Shown here: positions 51,487 to 60,645 of the stretch, in pieces
How positions within the stretch are numbered: the first letter of the stretch is position 1
How the letters are laid out: each line of letters starts with the position of its first letter
Origin: Sphingomonas sp. CBMAI 2297
Lineage (GTDB): Bacteria > Pseudomonadota > Alphaproteobacteria > Sphingomonadales > Sphingomonadaceae
Length of the DNA stretch: 64,000 nt
Reading direction: 5' to 3'
Assembly: GCF_029870595.1 (NCBI RefSeq)
Contig: NZ_JAPDIR010000023.1
Coordinates: 1-64,000, forward strand
Notes under the pieces: model-generated
What the model saw: the letters and a program-made list of their open reading frames with translations, nothing else
Databases searched by the model: none
What the model was told of the DNA's origin: nothing
Position numbers and translations under genes: made by a program

Positions 51487-51696
51487 AATATTACATTTAG
51501 AATATCGTGGTTGAAGTGACCTTAAAGTTCGAAACTTTCGTGAGAGTCTTATTTGAACGGAGTGTGACCCGAGCTTCCCTTAGCAAACTCGGAAACCGCC
51601 CAATGCTGCGAAGATAGTTGCGCCGGCGTATCGAGACTGGACAGTCAGTCCCCGGCAGCCTTCCGGCAAGCCGCCAGGGATCGCCGAGAGTCCACT

Positions 51697-54600
51697 TCAT
51701 CGGCAAAGCGATGCCGCACAGAGCCAGGTGCCGCTAAAACGCGGATCCGTGCCGGCATCCCGGACGAAATATTCGGGTGCCAGGTCATAGGACGCCCCGA
51801 ACCGCAGCGGCTGGAGCACCATGGATTGTCCGAGCCAGCGGGAGATCGTCGAAGCGCTGTTATTCCCCTCGGGAGCCGCCAGGACGGTGAGCGTGCCGGG
51901 AGAGAAACGAAGGGCATAATTGGCCGAGGCCTGTAGCGATCCTCGCGTAATCGCGAAGCTTCCCACGCTATTCGGTCCAGCGGCCGTTTCCAGTCCGCCC
52001 ATGAGCAGGTCGCCCTGCACCAGCCCGCTACCGCCGATCGTGTAGGTGAGCGCGGGATTTGCCTCTCCATAAGCGCGCCGCTGATTATCGGCGATGACGA
52101 GAATCTCTCGCGGAATGACAGCCAGCGTGCCCGCCTGGAAGCCGGTGACGAGATAGTTGGACGACGCGGCAAGCGTGCCCTGGGTTATGACATAGCCGCC
52201 GACGTTCGAGCCGGCACTCGCGGTGGTGGCCAGGGCACCCGAAAGCTGGTCGCCATTCACCAGGCCCATGCCGCCCACAATATAGGTGAGCACGGGATTG
52301 GCATCGCCATAGGCCCGCTGCTGGTTGCTGGCGGTCAGCGAGATCGTCCGCGGCGTCACCGCCAGCGTCGCGCCGGTGAACCCTGTCACGACATAGTTGG
52401 ACGAAGCTGCGAGCGAACCCTGCCCGATCGCGTAGCTGCCCACGTTTGAGCCGGCGGCGGCGGCGGTGATCAGGGCGCCCGAGAGCGTGTCGCCGTTGAC
52501 CAGCCCCTTGCCGCCGATGCTGTAGGTGAGCGCCGGGTTAGCCTCTCCATAAATGCGCGTGGCAGCGTTGGCCGCGATGCTGATCGTTCGCGGCGTCACG
52601 CTGAGCGTATTGCCGATATAGCTGATCGCATAGTTCGCATTGGCCAGGCTGCCCTGCGCGATCGCATAATTGCCCACGCCCGAGCGGACATCGGCGTCCG
52701 TCGCCAGGGCACCGCCCAGTGCATCGCCGTTGACCAGCCCCATGCCGCCAACCGTGTAGCTCAGCGCCGGGTTCGCATCGCCATAGATACGCTGGCGGGC
52801 ATCGGCACTGATCGTGATCGGGCGCGGCAGGATCGTCAGCGTGCTGCCGGTGAAGTCGATTGCATAATTGGCCGGTGCCGCCAGCGAACCCAGGGTGATG
52901 GCATAGCCGCCCACCCCCGAGCCGATCGTAGCCCCCGTCGAAAGCACCCCCGTCAGCGTGTCGCCATTCGGCAGCGTGCCGCCGGTGATGCTGTAGGTCA
53001 GCGCCGGATTGGCCTCGCCATAGATACGCGACAGCGGGTCCGCCACCACGCTGATCAGCCGCGGCGTCACCGTCACCGTGCCGCCGCCCATGCTCAGCTG
53101 GTAGTTGGGCGAAGCCGAAAGCGTCCCCAGCCCGATCGCATAGCTGCCGACCGAAGCGCCCCCGCCGGGCCCGGCGAGCAGGCCGGTGAGCATGTCGCCG
53201 TTCACCAGCCCGTTCGCCACATAGGACAGCACCGGATCGGCATTGCCGTAGATGCGGCTCAGGTCGTTCGCCTGGATGACCAGCGGACGCGGCGTCACCG
53301 CCAGGTCGGCGCCGGTGAAGCCGATCACATGATAATTGGCCGAGGCCGCCAGCGTCCCCTGCCCGATCGCGTAGTTCCCCACGTTCGAGCGCGCGTCCGC
53401 CGAAGTGGCGAGCGCACCCGTCAGCGTGTCACCATTCACCAGCCCCAAACCGCCCACGCTGTAGGACAGCGCCGGGTTCGCATCACCATAAACGCGCGCG
53501 AGAGTGTCTGCCGCGATGCTGATCGTCCGCGGCGTCACGGAGAGTATGCCCCCCGCATAGCTGATCGCATAATTGCTTCCGGCGAGCGTGCCCTGGGTGA
53601 TCGCATAATCGCCGACGCCCGAACGCAGGTCCGCGACGCTTGCCAATGCGCCGCTCAGCGTGTCGCCATTGACCAGCCCCAGGCCGCCGACGCTGTACCC
53701 GAACACGGGATCGGCATCGCCATAGATGCGCTGCGCGTCGTGCGCGGATACCAGGATCGCGCGAGGCGTGACCGTCAGCGTACCGCCTTCATAGCGCATG
53801 GTGTAGTTCGCCGACGCCGCAAGCGTGCCCTGGTCGATCGCATAGCCGCCCACTCCGGAGCGCGCATCCGCCACGGTAGCAAGCCAGCCGGTCAGCGTGT
53901 CGCCATTCACCAGTCCCGCGCCGCCCACCCTATAGGTGAACACCGGATTGGCATTGCCATAGGCGCGCTGCTGGTTGTCGGCGGTGATCACGATCTCGCG
54001 CGGGACGACGGTGAGCATGCCGGCCTGGAAGCCGGTCACGAGATAGTTGGACGACGCGGCAAGCGTGCCTTGGGTTATGGCATAGCCGCCCACGCTCGAG
54101 CCGGTGGTCGCGGCCGTAGCCAGGGCGCCCGAGAGCGTGTCGCCATTCACCAGGCCCATGCCGCCGACCGTGTAGCTGAGCGCGGGATTGGCATCGCCAT
54201 AGGCTCGGGCGGCAGCGTCCGCCGCAATGCTGATTGTCCGCGGCGTCACCAGCAAGTCGGCGCCAGTGAAGCCGGTCACGGCATAGTTGCCCGAGGCCGC
54301 CAGTGAGCCCTGCCGGATCGCATAGGCGCCCACGTTCGAGCCCGTATCCGCCGAGGTGGCGAGCGCGCCGGTCAGCGTGTCGCCATTGGCCAGACCCATG
54401 CCGCCAACCGAGTAGGTGAGCGGCGGGTTCGCATCGCCGTAAACGCGCGTGGCAGCGTTGGCCGCGATGCTGATCGTTCGCGGCGTCACGCTGAGCGTGT
54501 TGCCGATATAGCTGATCGCATAGTTCGCATTGGCCAGGCTGCCCTGCGCGATCGCATAGTTGCCCACGCCCGAGGCAACCCCCGCCTCACTCGCCAACGC

Positions 54601-57600
54601 GCCCGTCAGCGCATCGCCGTTCACCAGCCCCATGCCGCCGATGCCATAGGTGAAGACGGAATTGGCCTCGCCATAGATGCGCGTGGCGGCATCGGCACTG
54701 ATCGTGATCGGGCGCGGCAGGATCGTCAGCGTGCTGCCGGTGAAGTCGATCGCATAATTGGCCGGTGCCGCCAGCGAACCCAGGGTGATGGCATAGCCGC
54801 CCACCCCCGAGCCGATCGTAGCCCCCGTCGAAAGCACCCCCGTCAGCGTGTCGCCATTCGGCAGCGTGCCGCCGGTGATGCTGTAGGTCAGCGCCGGATT
54901 GGCCTCGCCATAGATACGCGACAGCGGGTCCGCCACCACGCTGATCAGCCGCGGCGTCACCGTCACCGTGCCGCCGCCCATGCTCAGCTGGTAGTTGGGC
55001 GAAGCCGAAAGCGTCCCCAACCCGATCGCATAGCTGCCGACCGAAGCGCCCCCGCCGGGCCCGGCGAGCAGGCCGGTGAGCATGTCGCCGTTCACCAGCC
55101 CGTTCGCCACATAGGACAGCACCGGATCGGCATTGCCGTAGATGCGGCTCAGGTCGTTCGCCTGGATGACCAGCGGACGCGGCGTCACCGCCAGGTCGGC
55201 GCCGGTGAAGCCGATCACATGATAATTGGCCGAGGCCGCCAGCGTCCCCAGCCCGATCGCGTAGTTCCCCACGTTCGAGCGCGCGTCCGCCGAAGTGGCG
55301 AGCGCACCCGTCAGCGTGTCGCCATTCACCAGCCCCAAACCGCCCACGCTGTAGGACAGCGCCGGGTTCGTATCACCATAAACGCGCGCGAGAGTGTCGG
55401 CCGCGATGCTGATCACACGCGGAGTGATGTTCAGCGTGCTGCCGGTATAGCTGATCGCATAATTGGCCCCGGCAATCGTGCCCAGGGTGATCGCATAGCC
55501 GCCCACCCCGGAGCGGACATCCGCGCCCGTCGCCAGGGCACCGCTCAGCGCGTCGCCATTCACCAGACCCAAACCGCCAACCGTATAGCTCAGAACCGGG
55601 TTAGCCTCGCCATAGATGCGCTGGCGGGCATCTGCGATCACCGTGATCGGACGCGGCGCGACCGTGAGCGTGCCGCCGGTGAAGTCGATGACATAGTTGC
55701 CCGCCGCCGCCAGCGTGCCGAGCGTGATCGCATAGCTGCCCACGCCCGAGCCGATCGTCGCGCCGGTCGAAAGCGCGCCGCTCAGCAGGTCGCCATTGGG
55801 CAGGGATCCACCGGTGATGGTATAGGTGAGCGCCGGGTTCGCCTCGCCATAATAGCGGGTCATCGGATCCGCGACGATGCTGATCGCGCGCGGCATGACC
55901 GTCACGGTGCCCGACATCACGCTGAGCTGGTAGTTGGGCGAAGCGGCCAGCGAGCCGAGCGTCACGCCGTAGCTGCCCACCGAAGCGCCGGCACCGGGCC
56001 CCGCGAGCGCGCCGGTGACGACATCGCCGTTGAGCAACCCGACCACCGAATAGCCGATCGCGGGATTGGCATCGCCATAGCTGCGGCTCACGTCATGGGC
56101 GTAGATCAGCACCGGGCGCGGCAGGATGCTGAGGTTCGCGCCGACATAGTTGAGCAGATAGTTGGACGAGACCGCCAGCGAGCCTTGCGTGATCGCATAA
56201 TTGCCGACGTTCGAGCCGCTCGTCGCTGCGGTCGCCAGCATGCCGCTGATCGTATCGCCGTTCACCAGCGTGCCGGCGAGCGTGTAGGTAAGCTCGGGAT
56301 TGGCGCCGCCATATACGCGCGACTTGGGGTCCACGATGACGCTGATCAGGCGCGGCGTCACCATCAGCGTACTGCCGGTGAAGCCGAAGCTGTAGTTCGA
56401 CGAGGCGGCAAGCGTGCCCTGTCCGATCGCATAGCTGCCGACGCCGGATCCGGTCGTGGCGGCGGTGGCGAGCGCACCGGAGAGCGTGTCGCCGTTCGCC
56501 AGCCCCATGCCGCCGACCGTGTAGCTGAGCACCGGGTTCGCATCGCCATAGGCTCGGCTGAGCGAATCCGCAGTTACCTGGATCACGCGCGGAGTCACCG
56601 TCAACGCCGCATCGGTATAGCCGGTCACCACATAGTTCGCAGAAGCCGCGAGCGTGCCCTGGCCGATGCGATAGCTGCCGACGCTCGACGCCGCCGTCGC
56701 ATTGCCGGCCAGCGCGCCGGTCAGGGTGTCGCCATTGACCAGGCCCATGCCGCCCACGCTGTAGGTGAATACCGGGTCGGCATCGCCATAGACGCGGGTG
56801 GCAGCATTGGCGGCGATGCTGATCGCCCGCGGCGTGACGCTCAGCGTGCCACCGATGAAGTTGATCACGTAGCTCGCATTGGCAAGCGTGCCCTGGGTGA
56901 TGGCATAGCCGCCAACGCCGGAGCCTTGGGCAGCGCTGGTCGCAAGGCCCCCGGCAAGCGTGTCGCCATTCACCAGCCCGCCGCCGCCGACGAGATAGGT
57001 CAGGCCGGGATTGGCCTCGCCATAGACACGGGTGACGGAGTTGGCGAAGACGTCGATCGCGCGCCGGTTGACCGTCAGCGTGGCGCTGCTGGTCCGCAGC
57101 TCATAGCCTTCCGGCACGATCAGGGCGGAGGTGTCCACGGTGATCGCATAGTTGCCGACCCCCGCGGTCCCGGCGGCGCCGGCCGAGCTGACCGACACGG
57201 TTCCGGACAGCCCATCACCGAGGAACGCGCCGGCGACGCCGCTCTGCAAGGGCGAGATATAATAGGAGAGGCTGGCGCTGTCGCCATAGCTCTTGATGCT
57301 GTTGTAGGGCAGCACCTCCAGCGCCGGCCGATAGGCGAAGACATAGTGGTTGCCGCTGACAGCGGGCATCATGTCGGTCGTGGTGTTCCAGACCGCGCGG
57401 TTCATGCTGTCGAGTCCGCCGAAATCATTTCCGGCCGGCGATGCCGAATAGATCAGCCACCGGCCCGAAACCGCATCGGGGCCGGCGCGGTTGACGAACG
57501 CTCCCTTGGCACGCAGCCGCACCTCGCCGCCGCCGGTGATCCGCGAATTGAGCCGGATGCTCCCCGCCGCGCCCAGCTCTGTCAGCGAGCCGCCGGCGAT

Positions 57601-60600
57601 CCCGTCGAACGAGCTGGTGTTGATGTCGCCGATGCGGTCCACGACCAGGTCGCCGCTGGTCCCGAACACCAGCCGGCTGGACGCGCCGGCGACGGTGCCG
57701 ATCGTCACCTGCCCCAGATCGATATCGCCGCCGAGCGCCAGCAGCGCTCCGGCCGACAGGCTCGTGCCTGCGGCCTTGCCGGCGCTTGTCCCTGCACTAA
57801 GGACGAGGGTCCCGGAGAGCGCGATGGCCGAATCGACGGTGATGCGATCGGCCGCGAGCCGCAGATTGGCGAAGCTCGACAGCTCCAGATTGCCGCCCAC
57901 GGCCGCGACGATCCCGGCGGCCAGGCCATTGGTGGCAACGGCGGCCCCGCTGCGGTCGATATCGAGCCAGCCGCTATGGACCGTGGCGCCGGCCAGCGCC
58001 GCGCCGCCACCATATACGCCGCCCAGCGTTCCGTTCAGGTCCTGCGCCAGGATCACCCGATCGCCGCTGACGCGATCGGCACGGACTATCGCGCCGTAGA
58101 GCCCGTTGGCGCCGGAGACACCGACGCCGGCAACGCCGCCCCCCGAATAGAGCGTGACCCGCGCCCGCGCCGCGGGCGTGTTGCCCGCACCCCGATAGGC
58201 CGTGCCCGTCGCCAGGCTGACGCCATTGGGGAAGAAGGATTTCAAATAGGGATAGAGGCCCGCACCCGCCCCCCATATATTGGCGTCGAGCCCGGCAGGC
58301 ACGCTGCCGTTGGTCAGCATGGCCGTTGTCGTGCCACCGCCAATCCCGGCGACGTCACCGTCATAATAGCTGTTCGTCGCGCCGGCACCGCTGCCGACCA
58401 GGCCGCCATATTCGCCGATCTCGCCGGTGACGTTGACCCAGCCCGTGGCGATGCTGTTGGCGACGTTCGCGAAATTGACACCGACGATTCCGCCGAGCTG
58501 GAAATAGCCTTGGACCGGCCCCAGCGAGAGCGTGTTGCTGATCCAGCCTCCATTGGTGTTCTCGCCCGCGATCCCGCCGGCCGATCCTGACTGGACCAGC
58601 ACGGCCACGGCGCTGATCGAATCCAGGATCGCGCCCTGGCGGTTGACGCCGGCGATGCCGCCGCCACGCCCGACCGCGTTGACCACGCCGCTGACGAAGA
58701 CGTTGCGGATCGTGCCGGCGTTCAGGCCGACCACGCCGCCAACGTTGAAGCTGCCCGAGATATCGACGTTGAGCAGCAGCAGGTTGCTGATCGTCGTGGC
58801 CGTTTCGGTGGCGCCGATGAAGCCGGTCCAATTGTTCGACCTGCCGTTGATCTTGAGGTTGGAGATGCTGTTCCCCAGCCCCTCCAGCCGCCCGCCGAAC
58901 GAGCCGCTTTCGCCGAACACGCTGCCGACGAGCGGGGTCCCCACCAGGTCGATGCCGTTCGCCAGCGCGAAATTGCCCGTGCGGTTCGAATCGATCGCGC
59001 GCAGATCGGCCAGCGTCCGCACCAACGTGTAGTTCGTGCCGTTGATGGCGAGCGCCTGCCCGCTCTGCCCAGGCGCGAAGGCGATGCCGGAGCCCAGTGC
59101 GAAGTTCAGGCCGCTGCCATGGTTGAGCTGGACCTTGCCGCCGCCGGCGACGGTGATGTTCTCATTGACCTGGATCTTGCCCGCCGCCGACAGGGTCAGC
59201 GTCGAACTCTGGTTCCAGGTGATCGGCGCCGCGACCACTATGTTGCCGGCCTGGCTGCCCGACGCCCCCGTCGAGACCACCACATTGCCGATCGCGAGCT
59301 GCTGGACCAGCGTCGCCGCGCTCAGCACGCTGTCATCGGCCTGCGCGGTGAAGTTCGATCCCCCCGTGCCGGCGATGGTGAGGTTGTACGGGTCCAGGAG
59401 GAGCGTCCCCCAATTGCCCAGCGCGGCCCGCAGGTCCGCGCTGCCCGAATAGGCGAGTATCGACTTGCCCGAGACTTCGGCATTGCCGCCATCCCCGCCA
59501 TCGGCGCCGCCCACGGCCCGGATCGTGCCGGCAAAGCGGGTTTCCCCGTCCGACCACAGCACGACGCTGCCGCCGGTGCCGGTGGAACGCGCGCTGGCGT
59601 CGATCAGGGTTCCCGCATCCACGGCGAGCGTTTCGGCCCGCGCGAGGCTGCCTCCGCCCTGCCAGTCGCCGCCGATGCGGATCGCGCCGCCGCCCATCGC
59701 GCCCGAGGCATCCAGCTTCGCGCCAGCGAGCACGACGTCGCGCCCGGTAAGGGTCAGCGCGCCACCGCCCATGGCGTCGCTCGCCGCATCGAGCGTGCCG
59801 GATACCGTCAGCGTCCCCTGCCCGCCGTCCAGCACGATCGCGCCGTCGCGGCCAAAGACCGACCGCGCCTCGATGACGCCCGACATGTTCACCGTGCGGC
59901 GCACCAGCTCACGCGCTGCATCCGCGCGCAGCACCACGCGGCCGCCCCGCGCAAGGATCGCGCCGGCATTCTCGACAAGCGCGCCTTCCCCGGCCGCACG
60001 GCTCGGAAGCGCGACCTGGAGGAAGCCGTTGCCGCCCGGATCGAGCGTCACCGCCTCCCCAGCGCCCAACCCGACCTTGCCGAGCTCCACCGCGATCAGA
60101 CCGTCATTGCGCACCGCTCCGCCGATCAGCGCGGCATAGCCGCCCCGCACCACCCGGATGCTCCCGCCATTGACGACCGCCGCCGCGCCCGCCCCCGCGA
60201 AATCATAGCGCCCGGCCAGAAAGTCCTCGTTGCTGATCCCTAGCGTCGACGCGACGAAGCTGCTCGCATCCACCGTGCCGGTCGGCGTGATCACGATGCC
60301 GTTCGGATTGACCAGAAATACCTGGCCGTTCGCGTGGATCTGGCCGGCGATGGTCGAACGCGTATCGCCGGTCACCCGGTTGAGCAGACGGGCGCTGGCG
60401 TCGGGCTGGAGAATGTCCAGCCGCGCGCCCTCGCCCACCGAGAAGCTCTGCCAGTCGATCACGGCCTGGTTCGTCTTCTGCTCGATCGTCATCGAGCCCG
60501 GCGCGCCGGTGGCGATCGATGCCTCCCCGCGCACCACCTGCCCGTCGGTGGGCAAGGTCTGGGCCGCGGCGCTGCCGATCCCGGCAAGCGAAGTGGTGAC

Positions 60601-60636
60601 GAGCAGCGCGATCGTGCGCGAAAGACGACGGGTCAT
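51697..60636 (-). CDS. Giant two-partner-secretion adhesin with MBG repeats
   Basis: A 2979-residue secreted exoprotein (TpsA). It has a signal peptide to GSAAAQT (about 26), then a TPS secretion domain to about residue 150 with the NPNGI motif (about 110). A beta-helical region follows, with GLUG-type repeats (about 610-760, GGVVGLNAGTIRN-like). From about 1100 to 2930 there are 23 MBG/YDG repeats of about 80 residues (consensus RxYGDANPxLxYxVGGxGLVNGDxLxGAL); the first is divergent. The last eight residues, CAASLCR preceded by Leu, hold the only two cysteines I can find. There is no autotransporter barrel, so export relies on the TpsB gene nine bases upstream. It should act as a cell-surface or biofilm adhesin. 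Confidence 0.92.
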   Translation of the reverse strand: MTRRLSRTIALLVTTSLAGIGSAAAQTLPTDGQVVRGEASIATGAPGSMTIEQKTNQAVIDWQSFSVGEGARLDILQPDASARLLNRVTGDTRSTIAGQIHANGQVFLVNPNGIVITPTGTVDASSFVASTLGISNEDFLAGRYDFAGAGAAAVVNGGSIRVVRGGYAALIGGAVRNDGLIAVELGKVGLGAGEAVTLDPGGNGFLQVALPSRAAGEGALVENAGAILARGGRVVLRADAARELVRRTVNMSGVIEARSVFGRDGAIVLDGGQGTLTVSGTLDAASDAMGGGALTLTGRDVVLAGAKLDASGAMGGGAIRIGGDWQGGGSLARAETLAVDAGTLIDASARSTGTGGSVVLWSDGETRFAGTIRAVGGADGGDGGNAEVSGKSILAYSGSADLRAALGNWGTLLLDPYNLTIAGTGGSNFTAQADDSVLSAATLVQQLAIGNVVVSTGASGSQAGNIVVAAPITWNQSSTLTLSAAGKIQVNENITVAGGGKVQLNHGSGLNFALGSGIAFAPGQSGQALAINGTNYTLVRTLADLRAIDSNRTGNFALANGIDLVGTPLVGSVFGESGSFGGRLEGLGNSISNLKINGRSNNWTGFIGATETATTISNLLLLNVDISGSFNVGGVVGLNAGTIRNVFVSGVVNAVGRGGGIAGVNRQGAILDSISAVAVLVQSGSAGGIAGENTNGGWISNTLSLGPVQGYFQLGGIVGVNFANVANSIATGWVNVTGEIGEYGGLVGSGAGATNSYYDGDVAGIGGGTTTAMLTNGSVPAGLDANIWGAGAGLYPYLKSFFPNGVSLATGTAYRGAGNTPAARARVTLYSGGGVAGVGVSGANGLYGAIVRADRVSGDRVILAQDLNGTLGGVYGGGAALAGATVHSGWLDIDRSGAAVATNGLAAGIVAAVGGNLELSSFANLRLAADRITVDSAIALSGTLVLSAGTSAGKAAGTSLSAGALLALGGDIDLGQVTIGTVAGASSRLVFGTSGDLVVDRIGDINTSSFDGIAGGSLTELGAAGSIRLNSRITGGGEVRLRAKGAFVNRAGPDAVSGRWLIYSASPAGNDFGGLDSMNRAVWNTTTDMMPAVSGNHYVFAYRPALEVLPYNSIKSYGDSASLSYYISPLQSGVAGAFLGDGLSGTVSVSSAGAAGTAGVGNYAITVDTSALIVPEGYELRTSSATLTVNRRAIDVFANSVTRVYGEANPGLTYLVGGGGLVNGDTLAGGLATSAAQGSGVGGYAITQGTLANASYVINFIGGTLSVTPRAISIAANAATRVYGDADPVFTYSVGGMGLVNGDTLTGALAGNATAASSVGSYRIGQGTLAASANYVVTGYTDAALTVTPRVIQVTADSLSRAYGDANPVLSYTVGGMGLANGDTLSGALATAATTGSGVGSYAIGQGTLAASSNYSFGFTGSTLMVTPRLISVIVDPKSRVYGGANPELTYTLAGTLVNGDTISGMLATAATSGSNVGNYAITQGSLAVSSNYLLNYVGANLSILPRPVLIYAHDVSRSYGDANPAIGYSVVGLLNGDVVTGALAGPGAGASVGSYGVTLGSLAASPNYQLSVMSGTVTVMPRAISIVADPMTRYYGEANPALTYTITGGSLPNGDLLSGALSTGATIGSGVGSYAITLGTLAAAGNYVIDFTGGTLTVAPRPITVIADARQRIYGEANPVLSYTVGGLGLVNGDALSGALATGADVRSGVGGYAITLGTIAGANYAISYTGSTLNITPRVISIAADTLARVYGDTNPALSYSVGGLGLVNGDTLTGALATSADARSNVGNYAIGLGTLAASANYHVIGFTGADLAVTPRPLVIQANDLSRIYGNADPVLSYVANGLVNGDMLTGLLAGPGGGASVGSYAIGLGTLSASPNYQLSMGGGTVTVTPRLISVVADPLSRIYGEANPALTYSITGGTLPNGDTLTGVLSTGATIGSGVGGYAITLGSLAAPANYAIDFTGSTLTILPRPITISADAATRIYGEANSVFTYGIGGMGLVNGDALTGALASEAGVASGVGNYAIAQGSLANANYAISYIGNTLSVTPRTISIAANAATRVYGDANPPLTYSVGGMGLANGDTLTGALATSADTGSNVGAYAIRQGSLAASGNYAVTGFTGADLLVTPRTISIAADAAARAYGDANPALSYTVGGMGLVNGDTLSGALATAATTGSSVGGYAITQGTLAASSNYLVTGFQAGMLTVVPREIVITADNQQRAYGNANPVFTYRVGGAGLVNGDTLTGWLATVADARSGVGGYAIDQGTLAASANYTMRYEGGTLTVTPRAILVSAHDAQRIYGDADPVFGYSVGGLGLVNGDTLSGALASVADLRSGVGDYAITQGTLAGSNYAISYAGGILSVTPRTISIAADTLARVYGDANPALSYSVGGLGLVNGDTLTGALATSADARSNVGNYAIGQGTLAASANYHVIGFTGADLAVTPRPLVIQANDLSRIYGNADPVLSYVANGLVNGDMLTGLLAGPGGGASVGSYAIGLGTLSASPNYQLSMGGGTVTVTPRLISVVADPLSRIYGEANPALTYSITGGTLPNGDTLTGVLSTGATIGSGVGGYAITLGSLAAPANYAIDFTGSTLTILPRPITISADARQRIYGDANPALSYTVGGMGLVNGDALGGALATDADVRSGVGNYAIAQGSLANANYAISYIGNTLSVTPRTISIAANAATRIYGEANPALTYSIGGKGLVNGDTLSGALITAAAAGSNVGSYAIGQGSLAASSNYVVTGFTGATLAVTPRTISLTASNQQRAYGDANPVLTYIVGGMGLVNGDQLSGALATTASAGSNVGGYVITQGTLAASSNYLVTGFQAGTLAVIPREILVIADNQRRAYGEANPALTYTIGGSGLVQGDLLMGGLETAAGPNSVGSFAITRGSLQASANYALRFSPGTLTVLAAPEGNNSASTISRWLGQSMVLQPLRFGASYDLAPEYFVRDAGTDPRFSGTWLCAASLCR
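52801..53525 (-). repeat. Near-identical internal duplication of the adhesin, copy A
   Basis: About 725 bases nearly identical to 54691-55415, offset by 1890 bases (630 codons). It covers MBG repeats 17-19 counted from the N-terminus. Differences seen are single bases such as T/C in AAGTCGATYGC and one codon near the end. Confidence 0.85.
54691..55415 (-). repeat. Near-identical internal duplication of the adhesin, copy B
   Basis: Partner of 52801-53525. It covers MBG repeats 9-11. Other MBG repeats differ from each other at many positions, so this block reflects recent duplication or gene conversion. Confidence 0.85.
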
Positions 60637-60645
60637 GATCAGCTC

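Noticed and set aside
51850-57330. Regularly spaced DNA repeats resembling an array
   Set aside because: The period is about 240 bases, the units are in frame and encode MBG domains; spacing and unit length do not fit CRISPR.
55219-58590. Antisense open frame of 1123 codons opposite the adhesin
   Set aside because: It mirrors the repetitive, GC-rich adhesin code, is dominated by Arg, Ala, Asp and His, has no ribosome site or family motif, and repeats in step with the MBG units.
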